Shown: positions 1-11,089 of the stretch, piece after piece
Layout: each line of letters starts with the position of its first letter
Numbering within the stretch: position 1 is the stretch's first letter
Source: Sympetrum striolatum
Lineage: Eukaryota; Arthropoda; Insecta; Odonata; Libellulidae
Length of the DNA: 64,000 nt
Assembly (NCBI GenBank): GCA_947579665.1
Contig: OX388345.1
Location: 70,299,454 to 70,363,453 of the forward strand
Direction: 5' to 3'
Position numbers and translations under genes: made by a program
Notes under the pieces: generated by a model
The model's input: the letters and a program-made list of their open reading frames with translations, nothing else
The model's database searches: none
What the model was told of the DNA's origin: nothing

Positions 1-1810
1 GAATTTGCTGAATTTTTTAACTAATCGTAGTATTTTTATACGATAGTTGTTTCCAATATATTTGTGGTGGAAACCCTAGAACGAAGGCGCGCCGGAAATA
101 CTGTATAGAATGCGCTATTCTGTTCAGAATTCAGGTCTGCACCCACCGGGTCTACTTTTCTGTTATCTTAATTGTTGACTCATTTAGTTTATTACAACAA
201 TAATGGATGATATAATTGTTAGTTTAACATAGTAAACGATGCATTATTTACAGTATTGATTTCCATCCTATGATTGTATTATTATAATCAAAGCAGAAGC
301 ATTGATGTATTATTGATCCCAGCAATGCTGAAATGTAAGTCGAGGACGTCAGTAGTTGAGGCAGCGGCTATTTTTATCTCAAGTGTTCGTCAATACTGAA
401 GCTGCAACAACAGGTTATATTTTAATTAAATTTCGCGGAGAATTCAAACGTCATGAAAACGAAAGGGGCTACTTCGACTAAATGTAATGAAAAAATTGAA
501 TAATTCTTGTAGATATATATAGAATATAAATTATATTTTCATCGATTTGCTCGATTGATGCTTCGTGACAGGGCTGGTTCTCAGAAATATAAGTCGAGCC
601 CAAAGCTAGAACAGATCATTGAATTGAGTTCCACCTCTAGCCAAGACGAACCCGAGTGACGTAAATTTTTAACAGCGGAGCATGAACGCCGTCAACAATG
701 AAAACTGAAAACAGGATTTTCCATTGTCATTTTAACAATGACTTCGACATTAAATCGACCCATAATGCTGTAATTATAGCTATTCTTGATTGTCCGGATA
801 ACAATGTGCGAAAATGAAAATGGAAGGCCACTATTTTTAAGCTAGAGATCGTAAAGCTGATTTTCTCACCTCACGTCGGCTTCATCTATAGCTAACGCTG
901 TCCGATGGGGTATTAATCCTTCAATAGCGTCCCATAAATCCAGATTCCTTTCCTCATTTCCTTCATTACGACTCACCCAGATTCTTCTGCTTTTAAGATC
1001 TGAAGCAATGTCCGTTCAATTCAGCCCTCTTGGGTGGCCCTCCGGCCATCGCTTAGTCCCACAATGGATTCCGTGGACTACCAGTTAACGGCGGACGATT
1101 GGCAAACATCAGTCAACGTCCGGCCGCCGTGTTCCGCGAACAAAAGAAGGCAGGGCAGCGGGGTCGAGGGCCGCGAAGGAGGTCTTCACCGGATTCCCGT
1201 GTTTGAAAACTTTCGTTCTTTTCCCAGGATATATAAATGTGTAAGGACCGAACTATTTTTGCCTCCCGCGGAGAAGCGGCTGTCGCCTTTTTTCTCCACT
1301 GACGCGTAACCGGAGGTTTCGGTTTGAGGATATGCCGCCCTTTTTCAGCCCTTTTCCGCTCTTGGGTGGTTGAGACGTTTCGAAACCAAGGACGGTAGTT
1401 AAAAATGGGGTATTGGCGGAGGACCTTTCTAAGAAGATGTCCTTTCGTTTACCCCGTGAAAGCGATATATCTTTCGGCCCTTCTATTGTTGTTATTTCCG
1501 TGGGAGTAAATGGCATGACTGGTTTCTATTTTGAGGTGAGGGTGTGGATGTTTGTGTAGCTCCTCCGGGGTGTGTGCTCGTACGCGTGTGGTGCTAAGAA
1601 TTTTCTAATGTAGGTTTCCGGCCCGCTGTGCACGAATTGGATTTTTCGGTTCAGCTTTTTCAGGAGACTTCGATGAACGGTTGACATTCTTCTCGTGGTG
1701 GAATGCATTTCTTCTGAATGCAAATACATCGTTTCATAATAATGCTACAGAAATTTTCGGTAACATTATTGAATTTGAATCTACTTTTCACCTCAGTTCC
1801 CTAATTTCAG
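1..1810. other. AT-rich non-coding flank with a GC-richer patch
   Basis: AT-rich sequence with no recognisable gene. A GC-richer patch at about 1010-1520 carries overlapping open frames of under 100 codons on both strands; their translations show no domain, so they are read as composition effects. Several ATTGTTG/CAACAA motifs occur at about 165-400, similar to the patches near 10.7, 15.3 and 18.9 kb. Confidence 0.6.
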
Positions 1811-1982
1811 TGGCATTGTAATATATAACTGATATGCTGGATCGTGACTTCGTGGAATGGAATAGACTTTTTAAAAAATGAAAAACTTCGTATCTTCCAC
1901 AGAGATCTCTGTGGAAAGGTATCTCTGTGGAAGATACCAAGTTTTTTAATTTTATGAAATGGCATTGTAATACATTCTGATT
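1811..1982. repeat. foldback repeat flanked by short direct repeats
   Basis: Two 26-bp inverted arms (1881-1906 and 1921-1946) pair with one mismatch around a 14-base centre. The centre and the first arm contain a perfect 20-bp palindrome, 1896-1915 (TCCACAGAGATCTCTGTGGA), and the half-site ATCTCTGTGGAA appears again in the second arm. A direct repeat TGGCATTGTAATA stands at about 1811 and about 1961. This resembles a small foldback element or a local duplication. No TSD can be assigned with certainty and no protein is encoded. Confidence 0.6.
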
Positions 1983-3815
1983 TTTATATTTTCTATCTGA
2001 TAATCTAATCCTTGTTTTTCTACCCTATTAGTTGTAGAAAGAATGTAAAATATCCTGATTATAAAAGATTCATCGTGATGGGCTATCTATCAATCCAAAT
2101 ATTCCTTAATTTCAGCTAACTATTTCGTTCTGTTCCTTGCGAATTACTTTATTCCGTCAACCCTAAAATTAATCATTACCTACCATCTATTGTCTAACGA
2201 GGATCCTCTTTGCCATTCCTTTCGTTGTTGACATCCGGAAATTAACGTGCCTTTGCACATACCCAGTTACAATAATTTTTTCCTTTTCTTTTTAGTATAC
2301 TTCACAGTCTTCTATCTTCCTTAGCTTTTAAGAACTTCATCATTAGTTTTGTCAAAAATCAAACATTATGAAAATATCTTACAATGATTACACAGGTAGC
2401 ACAAATTGTATATGTTTCACATTATATTTATATTCGTACATTAGTCTTATCAGTTAACATTTCTAGCAGCAAAATCGAGTGGTGCATCCATAGCAACTCA
2501 TGCTCAAGCAAACTTGCAAACGTGTTTACCCTCGAGGATGGGCATGTATTTTCTTTCTTTTGGCACAGAAAAGGCATACAAAATTTTAAGTAAAGGCGTA
2601 GTTATCATGAGCTGCTTAGTATTCCAAAGAAAGGAAAATGATTTTCCAGTCTTATGTTTGTTTTCTTTCTCTTGTTTGTGCTGTAAAGATTGAGGTTGCG
2701 CATCCCGAAGAAGGATTTTACGGATATTTTGAGTGTTTGTCGCTGGACCGCATACCTTGCAGGTAGAGAACAGAGTTTGTGACTTGGGATAACAATAGAG
2801 GCGGTTGGAGTCCTCTTCAGAGCGTTGGAAGTGCCGATATTTGCAAACCGCCAACATTATCGCAAATGGAAGGTAGTGCGAAAACTTCGTTCGGCATTGA
2901 TACTTTTAAAAATTTTTATTTGCAATTTTTTTATGACGCTTACATGCTTTTGTCACATTTTTCGTAAACCGAACAGAAATATAATTCACATAATATGATG
3001 CCCTCTTCTCTTCCAAAGGGGGTAGTTACTATTCCTAAATGTAATCTCTAACGTAATTTTCCGGGATGCATTCTTATGATACTTAGCCAAGTCGTTTTTC
3101 TGTAAACTCAAAATTGATTTATTTGTTTAATTCATCGCAGGATAAACATTTTTCCAATCCCGGGTAACACTGATGACTCAAATTGTCTTCTATTTTTACA
3201 GCGTAATACGAGATACCTGTAGACTCGTTAAAAGTCGACTTGTAGATCTACTGCCAACTTTTGCATTTTTTAAAATCCATTGATATTCAAAGGGCTGAAG
3301 TGCTGCGTGACTGCTATGAAAATGCATTTTATATTTCGCAGATCTCTCGTAATTAACCTATGGTGGTTATATAGGCCTCTCCCTTAATTAACCTACAGAA
3401 GGTATTATTGCTCTTCATAGGAGTCCATCAAGTTTATGCTTGTAATTAAATGCCGAGAGCGCCATATCATAAAAGGTTAATTCGCAGAGCACTTACTTGA
3501 TTATGCAATGATGCCGATAATTATTGTTGCCTTAAACCACTATATAATTATCTTTAAATTTACTAAATATTTTCCAGAAATTCCCTTTAAGTTCCTCTTG
3601 TAGTATAGGATAATTTATCAAAGAATCTTTCGTATCAGCTATTTCTTCAGGAAGCTTTTTATCATCATAATTTATTTTATCATCAGGTACCAGAATTTTG
3701 CTGATTTTCAAAATATATTGATTGGTATGTAATAATGCAAACGTAAATGTATAAATTAATTCGTATTAACATCTTCGGCCCGGAAAATTTTTATCTTCAT
3801 CGTGCCATTTTCTGG
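1983..3815. other. AT-rich non-coding stretch
   Basis: No gene, tandem array or mobile element recognised. Short open frames (up to 117 codons, on the minus strand at 2504-2857) are unremarkable for this length and match nothing I know. Confidence 0.5.
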
Positions 3816-3819
3816 GCCT

Positions 3820-4050
3820 TTCGGAAGTTGCTTTGGTGGATGGACATCTTCGATGTCCCGCGTGTACGGAGGGCAATGCCATCTTTGATGGACCTTCCAA
3901 CACACATCCACACCATCATAGCCCTTGGAAATGAAAGGGAGATTGTGTTGACGTGGTAGCTTAGTGGTTAGAGCAACCGACCGGCAATTGGGAGACCCGG
4001 GTTCGATCCCCCGGCTACGGCAGACTTTTTCTCCTTCATTTCCATCGCGA
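3820..4050 (+). mobile_element. tRNA-derived SINE (family B)
   Basis: Bases 3950-4022 form a tRNA-like head. The D-arm/A-box is TAGCTTAGTGGTTA, the T-arm/B-box is GGGTTCGATCC, and the ends GACGTGG and CTACGGC pair at 6 of 7 positions. The T-loop carries one extra C and no T precedes the would-be anticodon (GGC), so this is a decayed or SINE-type head rather than a working tRNA gene. Upstream sequence holds small hairpins (GACATCTTCGATGTC). Flanking arms GGAAATGAAAGGGAG (3927) and CTCCTTCATTTCC (4031) are inverted relative to each other. No second copy was seen in the window, so the outer limits are uncertain. Confidence 0.65.
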
Positions 4051-4800
4051 ATATTAATGAGCATATGATTTCATGCGAACTTCGCCGTTTATCTTAAAAA
4101 TTCTGCGTGTTTCCCATTGCTTCTGAATTTAAGGCTTAATTTAAAGATCATTTTAACACATTCTCGATTTCTCATGATTGATTACGGCGGGACATCAAAG
4201 TTGAAATTCGGCAGCTCTTTTTTTGCACACAATCCAAATCCATTCTTGCCACCGTTACCAACTTAATTTCCGCGAGATACCTCGCATGGCCAAATTCGCT
4301 CCAATCAGTGGCACATCTGCGACATGAATCCTAAGCACGCCTTCGGAAACTCAAATGTCATTTGTCATCCGATCAAGTCTCTTTGCATGAGCGGCGTATA
4401 CCACAATGGACAATTCCTATCCCTCGATCTCTCTTAATGAAGGCCCTTGATGTCCTTGGGGCCATTCTTAGAGGGGCCCGTCACAGGGGAAAAGGCGTCT
4501 CTTAAAATGCGAGGCCTTCACGCGTGAAAATTGTCTTCTCGATCGGACGGGTGCGTTCTTTTTTTGTTCTCCGGGGCGTGATCTCTCTTCCCTTTGGCGT
4601 GCCGACAGAATCGGCGAAATGGAAGCGTTGAATGGCGTGAGGACGCCATACGCGATCTCGCATTTGAGTACTTCGATTAGTTTTGGATCGGATGTTGGAA
4701 GAGCGTGAATTAGATAAACGTTATGCCTAATCAATGAATCTTCCCAGTCTTTCAGTAGCGAAGGCTTTCTTATTTAAAACCCGTTAATTTTTATGATTAA
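4051..4800. other. non-coding, GC-richer patch at 4440-4740
   Basis: No gene recognised. The GC-richer patch carries only short, domain-free open frames. AT-rich sequence follows into the adjoining SINE tail. Confidence 0.5.
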
Positions 4801-5030
4801 TAATATATAATAATATTATTACCGTCTTTTTATGGGCGAATTTTAGCCTTTGAAGGCTATTTTTCTTATTTTCATTTTTTATTTCTTTTACATTTTACCT
4901 TTATTAATAAACACAACATACACATACACAGACAGCCATTTCCTAACCGGAAAAATTCGATTAGCCGGGATTCGAACCCGGGACCGTGAGGTTGGAGCGT
5001 TAACGCTAACCACTCCGTCACCACGGCCAG
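4801..5030 (-). mobile_element. tRNA-derived SINE, family A, near full length
   Basis: Read on the minus strand, the head starts GGCCGTGGTGACGGAGTGG (A-box region) and continues to the B-box GGTCCCGGGTTCGAATC, then CGGATTAG-like linker sequence. A body follows that ends TAGCCT..AAAATTCGCCCATAAAAAGACGG and a tail of ATT/AAT triplets (4801-4820). Order and sequence match the + strand copy at 52552-52798, which defines the family. The head with a long gap between its boxes suggests a class II (Ser/Leu-type) tRNA ancestor; that is inference. Confidence 0.85.
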
Positions 5031-5220
5031 TTTATTCGGTATATCTAAATCAATGCGACCTAAAACGCGCTCAAATTGCCATTAGTTTTAGAAAATCGGT
5101 AATGATGTTTAATGTTTTCACAGTTTAATGTAGACCTGACGATGGCGACTTATCGCCGAAAGAGGTTGTCCAATAATAAATAAATATAGCAGAAAAGTAC
5201 ACGTCATTTCCCATTTGTTG
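5031..5220 (+). repeat. repeat remnant with hammerhead-like core
   Basis: Bases 5136-5161 read CTGACGA, one extra T, a GGCGA/TCGCC stem closed by CTTA, then GAAA. This is the core layout of a hammerhead ribozyme (CUGANGA, stem II, GAAA) apart from the unpaired T. It is followed by GAGGTTGTCC and an AATAAATAAATA run. Similar motifs are known near the ends of Penelope-like retroelements. Helices I and III and the cleavage triplet were not identified, so activity is not claimed. The repeat abuts the SINE head to its left. Confidence 0.45.
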
Positions 5221-5294
5221 CCATGGATTTACTCGGCATGTCGGCAGCCTCCATAGATTTTATACTTTAATTGTTTTCATCTTTTCTGATCACT

Positions 5295-5440
5295 CACAGA
5301 ACCAGGGAATTCGGACGTGAAAAGAATCTAACTAAACCGGGGCTCTAACCCAGATCGACTCGATTCGTTAATTAGGAGATCTGGGTTCGTGTTCCGGTCC
5401 TCTCAGATATTTTCATGTCCGTTTCTTCTTTGAAACCTTT
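5295..5440. mobile_element. head-to-head inverted SINE unit, family C
   Basis: Bases 5337-5356 (CCGGGGCTCTAACCCAGATC) are a T-arm/B-box on the minus strand. Bases 5378-5397 (GATCTGGGTTCGTGTTCCGG) are the same T-arm on the plus strand, 21 bases away. The linkers also match outward: GGACGTGAAAAGA on the left, TCAGATATTTTCATGTCC on the right. The locus at 27556-27795 has the same layout, which makes this a family trait or a repeated rearrangement rather than one accident. The heads are cut short in the centre here. Confidence 0.7.
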
Positions 5441-6095
5441 GTAGCCACGTGCTAAAATATCTTTAACCCATTTCTTTTAATTGCAACTCTTTTGAAAGGG
5501 CTGCTCCCTTACTGTTTTTTCTGTATGTAGCGAAAGAGTACTCTTAGTGATATAAAACCTGCAGGCCGGTTGAACTTATCTAATTGAATAATATCATATT
5601 TTATATTTCTTACGAGCCTAATCTAAGATTTCTTCTCGACGACCATTCTTTTAGTCAGTTCTGGGCTCATATCTATATAACTGTATTGGAAAGTGAATAG
5701 GAGACTGTAAAGTAACTGTACTGTAAGGAATTGCATAGCACACTAGTGATTGGATGGTATAGGAAGTGGAAGTGTAATCGGCGAAGTTACTCATGGAAAT
5801 GAAGTTCCTACATTGAGTCAAGTGAAAAAGGAGCAATCTCTCGATGAAGCCTGTGCTAATTACTTAGTACACCATTCCTAATACAATACATAGTATACCA
5901 TGAAACCCATTTTTGCGAAATTATTATATGCCTTGCCTAAATTAACTGCCAAGCATAATTCAAGTCGTCTCATTTAATTTCTATCTTCATAATTCAAGCT
6001 ACAGCTAGAGGGAGTACTTTCCGCTAATTGAACCACCATTTTTCCGAGTCATTGTTCTGTAAACTGTAATTAAAAGATCGACTTATTTTTATCGT
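5441..6095. other. AT-rich non-coding stretch
   Basis: Nothing recognised beyond short domain-free open frames. Confidence 0.5.
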
Positions 6096-6099
6096 CTCC

Positions 6100-6660
6100 A
6101 TTATCACTTTATGCATCGTCGACATTGTTGCCACTTCCACCGCCATTGTTGGAGCGGTGCGTACTTTTTATCAGCGGCCGTTGCTCTTGGAAGCGAACAA
6201 TTAATACCACAAGTAACGATTGCCCCCGGAGGGTTTTTGCAAATGTTTCGCTTGTTTTTATTTCATTCCATTTGGCAGTGTGTTGCTCCGGGGACGGGCA
6301 AAAGGAAAAGCGGGTCGAGATACATATTCGAGGGACAATTAGCCTTTGGAGATTGTCGGCTCTCTTTTTAATATTAATTAACGGGCTGAGCGGCCTCTTG
6401 ATAGGCGTCCGCATTTTTATGACGGATGGACGGGTCGAATTAACTCGGTAATTAAGGGGCGCGCAGGAGGATTCGATTCCATTCCCCAGAAGGGGGGGCT
6501 GTTATCGCCATCTCGGGCAACACCTGTTGCAGGGCGCGGGGTGACTGCCCCTTATCAGGGAAAAAGGGGGCACCGAACCGGTTCGACTGATAAGCTGGAT
6601 ATACTCCCCCAATAGATATTCAGATGCCGTCGCCGATGTGGGTCCCTTTCTCTTTTAATT
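6100..6660. promoter_or_regulatory. candidate cis-regulatory block
   Basis: A GC-richer block with many different short words and no repeat character. It holds homeodomain-type cores (TTAATTAA, ACAATTAG, GGTAATTA, TTTTTATGAC) and ATTGTTG near its left end. Overlapping frames on both strands (101 and 108 codons) argue against one real protein. An enhancer is an inference from texture and site content; conservation was not tested. Confidence 0.35.
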
Positions 6661-6739
6661 TTAATTTCGACGTTTTTTTACCCACGAGGTATTTGTCGCG
6701 TCCTCGCGGTTTAGTTTATTTTCGTGTCTGCATTTATTA

Positions 6740-7060
6740 GAGTAGAGCAGTGGTTCACAAACTTTCGAGTACCAAGCACCCCTTGAAAGAGGAAAAAGAC
6801 TCAGGAACCGCTTCTCAGTTTTGGCATGAACCAAACAATAATATTACAAATTCGTTTAGTTTTTGTTTTTGATTCAAAGGAAGAAATGTTATTTAAAGAC
6901 ATTCGCACAGAAAAATGAACTTCATTAGCAAAATTATAAAGAAGATTAAAAAATATGGGGTATCCTCTATTTTATGTCAAAGCGTCAGCGGACCCCCAAA
7001 AATATTGTCGCGTACCCCCGGAGTTACGCGGACCACTCTTTGGGAACCTCTGGAGTAGAG
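6740..7060. mobile_element. non-autonomous hAT-type transposon (MITE) with 8-bp TSD
   Basis: The element spans 6748-7052. It opens CAGTGGTTCACAAACTTTCG followed by CACCCCTTGAAAGAGG, and closes ACTCTTTGGGAACCTCTG, preceded by CGCGTACCCCCGGAGTTACG. These are typical hAT/Charlie-like ends (CAGTGGTTCTCAAAC type). A perfect 8-bp duplication GAGTAGAG stands at 6740-6747 and 7053-7060. The ~305-bp length leaves no room for a transposase, so movement would need a helper in trans. Confidence 0.9.
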
Positions 7061-7214
7061 AATAGAGTCAGAGTAAAATCCTGCGTTTTGATTCTTTCTG
7101 TCAATGGAAATAGGTTGTTAATATCTTGTTACTTGAAAAAATCGAAAGGATTTGTGATGCTCTAAAGATATTTTATATTTATACAAACTATCTATTTTTC
7201 TTCTGTATCTTGTA

Positions 7215-7305
7215 CTTATATCAGAGTGAAGAAAAGGGTCAAGGTAGCTTGGCACATAAGGACGTGCACCAGGGAAAATTCCCATGGAAAAACGGAATTG
7301 AAAAA
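7215..7305 (-). mobile_element. SINE family C body fragment
   Basis: GACGTGCACCAGGGAAAATTCC and the following CGGAATTGAAAAAAT match the body of the 27.6-kb family C unit (GGCGTGCACC..., CGGACTTGAAAAAAGA) in the same relative order. The tRNA head is missing. Divergence is visible at many positions. Confidence 0.5.
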
Positions 7306-9360
7306 ATAACCAATTATGTATTACGATGTTTTTCATTTGTCCTTAAGAAAAGCGCAGAGAAAATAAATATTTAAATTTGTTTCAGTCGTTTTCTTATGAA
7401 GCTTTTAAGCTACGATGACTTTATCAGTATCGATAGAGTACCGATAGACTATATTGGTAAAGTATCAATTATACATTGTTAATTTAATATAAGGAAGTAT
7501 TTTATTACTTAATGACCTAGTACTTATTACTTGGAGGTTACTTTTATTTTTCTAGTATCAATCTGTTTATAGGATTTGAAACTCTAATTACGTATCTTTT
7601 GGGTTGATTTGCAAAAAAACCCTTGCTTTAAAAAATTTAATTTCCAGTATAGTGATAAAATTGAACCCAGAATTAACTGCCATTAATCGTTTTTTTCTGT
7701 CGTTTAGGACCGTTATAATAAGGCAAATGCTATTCTACCATAATTAACTGCAATTGGACTTGATCACGCACATATTCTTTCCCGTTGGCATTATTTTCAT
7801 TGATTCATTGAGATAAAAAATATGTTAGTAAAACGATCGAATTTATCCAATCTAATTAAGCCACTAAACAGGTAATTTTTCAGCTGAACTCATCCTCAAT
7901 TACTGTTTATCTCCAGCATGACATGGTGTACAGGGCTGTATAGTAACAGTGCTTTGTGAATAAACGATCAATGCAAAAATTATTTAGTAGTATATGACAG
8001 TATAGTACATTATGGCCTTATAATCACATAGCAATTTCTCCAATAGTCCTCCCCTTTGGTCAACCTTGTTAGCGCAGAGTCAACGCTACCGAACTCACAT
8101 TGTTGTTAATAGATAAGTCTTTATTGCCCGTGGAAGCAAATGAGTTGTTGTAGAGTTTTATGGCGTTTCCGCTTCAGTGACTGTGATATAGAAGGTCCGT
8201 TATACGACGGAGGCTATTGGTTTGGCAACGGTAACCAATTTTTAATGACTGCAATAAATCCTAGGTTCGCTGTAAATCAGTGCACAACGCAAAACGGGGC
8301 TCAAAATTAAAACGGGAGTACAAATTAACATTCACATTGCTCGTGTTGTATGTGATGATTCTCATTATGGCAATAAATCCAGCACTCTTTTTGGCGATTT
8401 TATGACTTGTTGCCTTTGGTATATCCAGAGGGGAAGCTCGCTCCCTAGATAACTTTGTAGGACCAGCAATTTGCCTAGCTTATGACGTGATACTTGATCC
8501 AAATGTTGGCAGAATAGAATTTCTAGTATTACTATACTCGCACCGGATTTAGCACGGCACAAGGATGCTATTATCGCTTAATGGTATTGAGGCGCTGAGA
8601 TTAATGTTGCTTTAAGACAAATACAGAAAGTAATCGCCTTAAATCGATCAAGGTTAGTTTATAGATCCGCCCTTACTTGTCGAGTATTTCCTTTTATTCA
8701 AAAAAAAACTTTTATTTCAAAGTTCTACCATTTAGATGATTTTTCCAGGGTTATTATTTATTTTTAGAGCCTTATTTCTTGGTATACATATGATTTTTTC
8801 CTTCTCCTAGAGATATTTACGGCCGATAATCTTTTATCGGCCATTATTTAATTATATTCCTGTGATAAGCTTCCGTGATTGTCGATTTTAACAACTCTAG
8901 TTTTCACGGCCTTCTTCGTGAACCTCTAATCTGAAATCTGAAGTAATAAACACGCGCTTTGTTATCATTCTTAAGAAGTAATTTATGATATGTCCGACAT
9001 TTCTGTGAACTCATTTCGTATTTGTCCTCTATATTCACAAGTAAACATGGCCGTCGTGGTTATCCATTTATGTGGACATTTATACCCGAACGTTAAATTT
9101 TATGATTTTTTTCTCGTCTTCCAATTTTATTTCGTTTTCAATGTCACTGCGATTCGGAGTCATTTCAGTTTTTCGATATCAATGATTTTAATGATCATGT
9201 CCATCCCTTTCATTAATATTCATCCAGTGAATGTAACTAAATGGTGTTCAAATCTTTTGAAATATATTTCCTAAACTCTCCCATTTTTTGGTTTATCAAC
9301 TTTAAATGGGGTATTCTTTTCTAGCGATTATACACATTTTCCAGTTCTATAAATTATTAC
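7306..9360. other. AT-rich non-coding stretch
   Basis: No gene recognised. The only structure noted is a perfect small hairpin at 8821-8842 (GGCCGATAA, loop TCTT, TTATCGGCC). Confidence 0.5.
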
Positions 9361-9461
9361 GCCTTAAGGCTATGTTAGCCCTTTCTGCATTGACTAACAT
9401 AAGCTTAGGAAAGGGAATGAGGTGAGGTGAGGAGTGAGGTAGTTTCCGCTTACTTCACTGC
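9361..9461 (+). repeat. dispersed repeat D copy
   Basis: The stretch contains AATGAGGTGAGGTGAGGAG followed by TGAGGTAGTTTCCGCTT, close to the family D core (AATGAGGCTTACTAGGCAAG, then ATGAGGAGTGAGGTAGTTTC) seen at 33.85, 38.5, 40.1 and 43.2 kb. A short GAGGT stutter replaces part of the core. The left part (GCCTTAAGGCTATGTTAG) corresponds loosely to the GCCTGAAGGCCGGTTGG segment of other copies. Confidence 0.55.
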
Positions 9462-9648
9462 AGGAAACGTTCATATACGAGAAGCAAAATGGCACTGCCT
9501 AACGCATCTTTCCTACCATTTAATATGGAGTGACCAGGATGAACGTCATTATATAACATCATTGTGCTGATTGATTATCAGGATGAAGTTTCGTACCAGA
9601 GAATGAAGAACCAGCACAGAATCGATTAGTATGGAAATCTTCAGCTGA

Positions 9649-9668
9649 AATCTGTCCTAGGACAGATT
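9649..9668. repeat. perfect 20-bp palindrome
   Basis: AATCTGTCCTAGGACAGATT is its own reverse complement. It could bind a dimeric protein or be chance; nothing nearby decides. Confidence 0.6.
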
Positions 9669-10680
9669 GATGAATAATACAGTAGTACCTTTCTCTACTC
9701 TTTTATACAGTAGTAATCTCTCAGCCATGAAAATGACGGAGAAAAAAGAAAATCATAAATAATATTTTCTTCATTTCGTTATGAAATACTAATTTAATTG
9801 CTCCATCCACCAAGGTATGATAGTTGGAACAATTGGAGTGCCTAAATTATCTATTCATCCGCAAGTCACGGAATGAAAGTCTTGCAATTCATAAATGACG
9901 TTCTACCCACGAGGCATTGACTTCGATGCGAAAATGAAGCAGGTCCTTTTTGGATAGGACGAATAAGTTAAAAAAATACGTTGAATTGTGGGAGATGAAT
10001 GGCAAACTCCAATTTCGTTGTACAATAGCTCTTGTGAATAGTCTGCGAAATTTTAATTGCCTCTGCGGCAATTGTCCTATTTTCTGTTCTCGTTAAGGGT
10101 TTTGTTTCCGGCGTCTGTAGATAGCCTAGGGTTTTAAATTATTTAACGAAGTAGTCTAAGGATGAATCTAGAGCAGGACTGTCTCAAAATACATTCTTAG
10201 CTCGCTATTTTATTCCTTCTTTATTTCAACTGGAAAAAATCATACACGAAAAAAATATTATTACGTGAATGGAATTCAGGTCTAGCTGAATCTCTCTGAA
10301 TCTGAAGCTGGATCCCTCAAATTCAAATTTATTATTTCAAACTATTCAAATTAATAAATATTGAATAGTTGATTGAACTTGTAAAAGTTTCCAAAGGCTA
10401 AAACCGACATCTGCCGCCGCAATAGATTTCAATGGAAGTAAATTGAGATCTAACAAGAAAATATTTTATTTGCGTTTCTTATTTTAATTAAGTCTCCATT
10501 AACTGTTTGTTGAATTTAATGATACGAAGATGTCTCGTTAAGTACTAAGTAGTCGAATAATTGAGTTCTCTTGGTTCAATTCATGATCAATCTTGCCAGT
10601 ATAATGCACGAGGGACCCACTATCTCTCTGTCTTAATATTTGTCTTGATTATTGAGCATTTCATAAACTTCAACACCGGT
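9669..10680. other. AT-rich non-coding stretch
   Basis: No gene or repeat recognised. Confidence 0.5.
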
Positions 10681-10870
10681 TATTGTTACAAAACGCTTCA
10701 GTAGTTGCAATAATCACGCGATTAACGTTTTTCTTAATTTTCCTCGATTGTTGAATATACAATCGACTCAATCACTCAGTTATTGCAACAATCACGTGCT
10801 AATCGTAATTTTATTAACCCTAAAAGCAACATTATTTACTAATATATCTTATCAATTACTTCACAAATGA
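10681..10870. repeat. ATTGTTG-rich patch with ~78-bp imperfect duplication
   Basis: TTCAGTAGTTGCAATAATCACG (10697 on) and CTCAGTTATTGCAACAATCACG (10775 on) are diverged copies about 78 bp apart. The patch also has GATTGTTGAAT and CAACAAT. A 17-bp stretch, TCAATTACTTCACAAAT (10852-10868), recurs exactly at 19034-19050 beside another ATTGTTG-rich patch. This suggests an old dispersed repeat. The motif also fits the Sox HMG-box site class (AACAAT). Confidence 0.5.
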
Positions 10871-11089
10871 AGCATTAATATAGCCTATTGACTTAGCTGT
10901 GAATGGTGAACAGTGTCGCGTTTTCAATTTTATTTCTTCATAGCAGCCTCGTTTTCTTTGTCTGAATCCAACCTTATCTGGTCATTTTGGTCTAACATTT
11001 TCCGCATTTTCAACTATTTTAGATCGACTTTTTCCCTTTGATATAAGAATTATAGTTGCTGTAAACGAGGCATTCTTTTAAACATTTGA

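Noticed and set aside
3950..4022. Functional tRNA-Ala-like gene
   Set aside because: The extra base in the T-loop, one acceptor mismatch, no T at position 33 and flanking inverted sequence fit a SINE head or pseudogene better.
8821..8842. Hairpin as a bacterial-type terminator
   Set aside because: The window is eukaryotic in character with no gene upstream and no T run; the stem is short enough to be chance.
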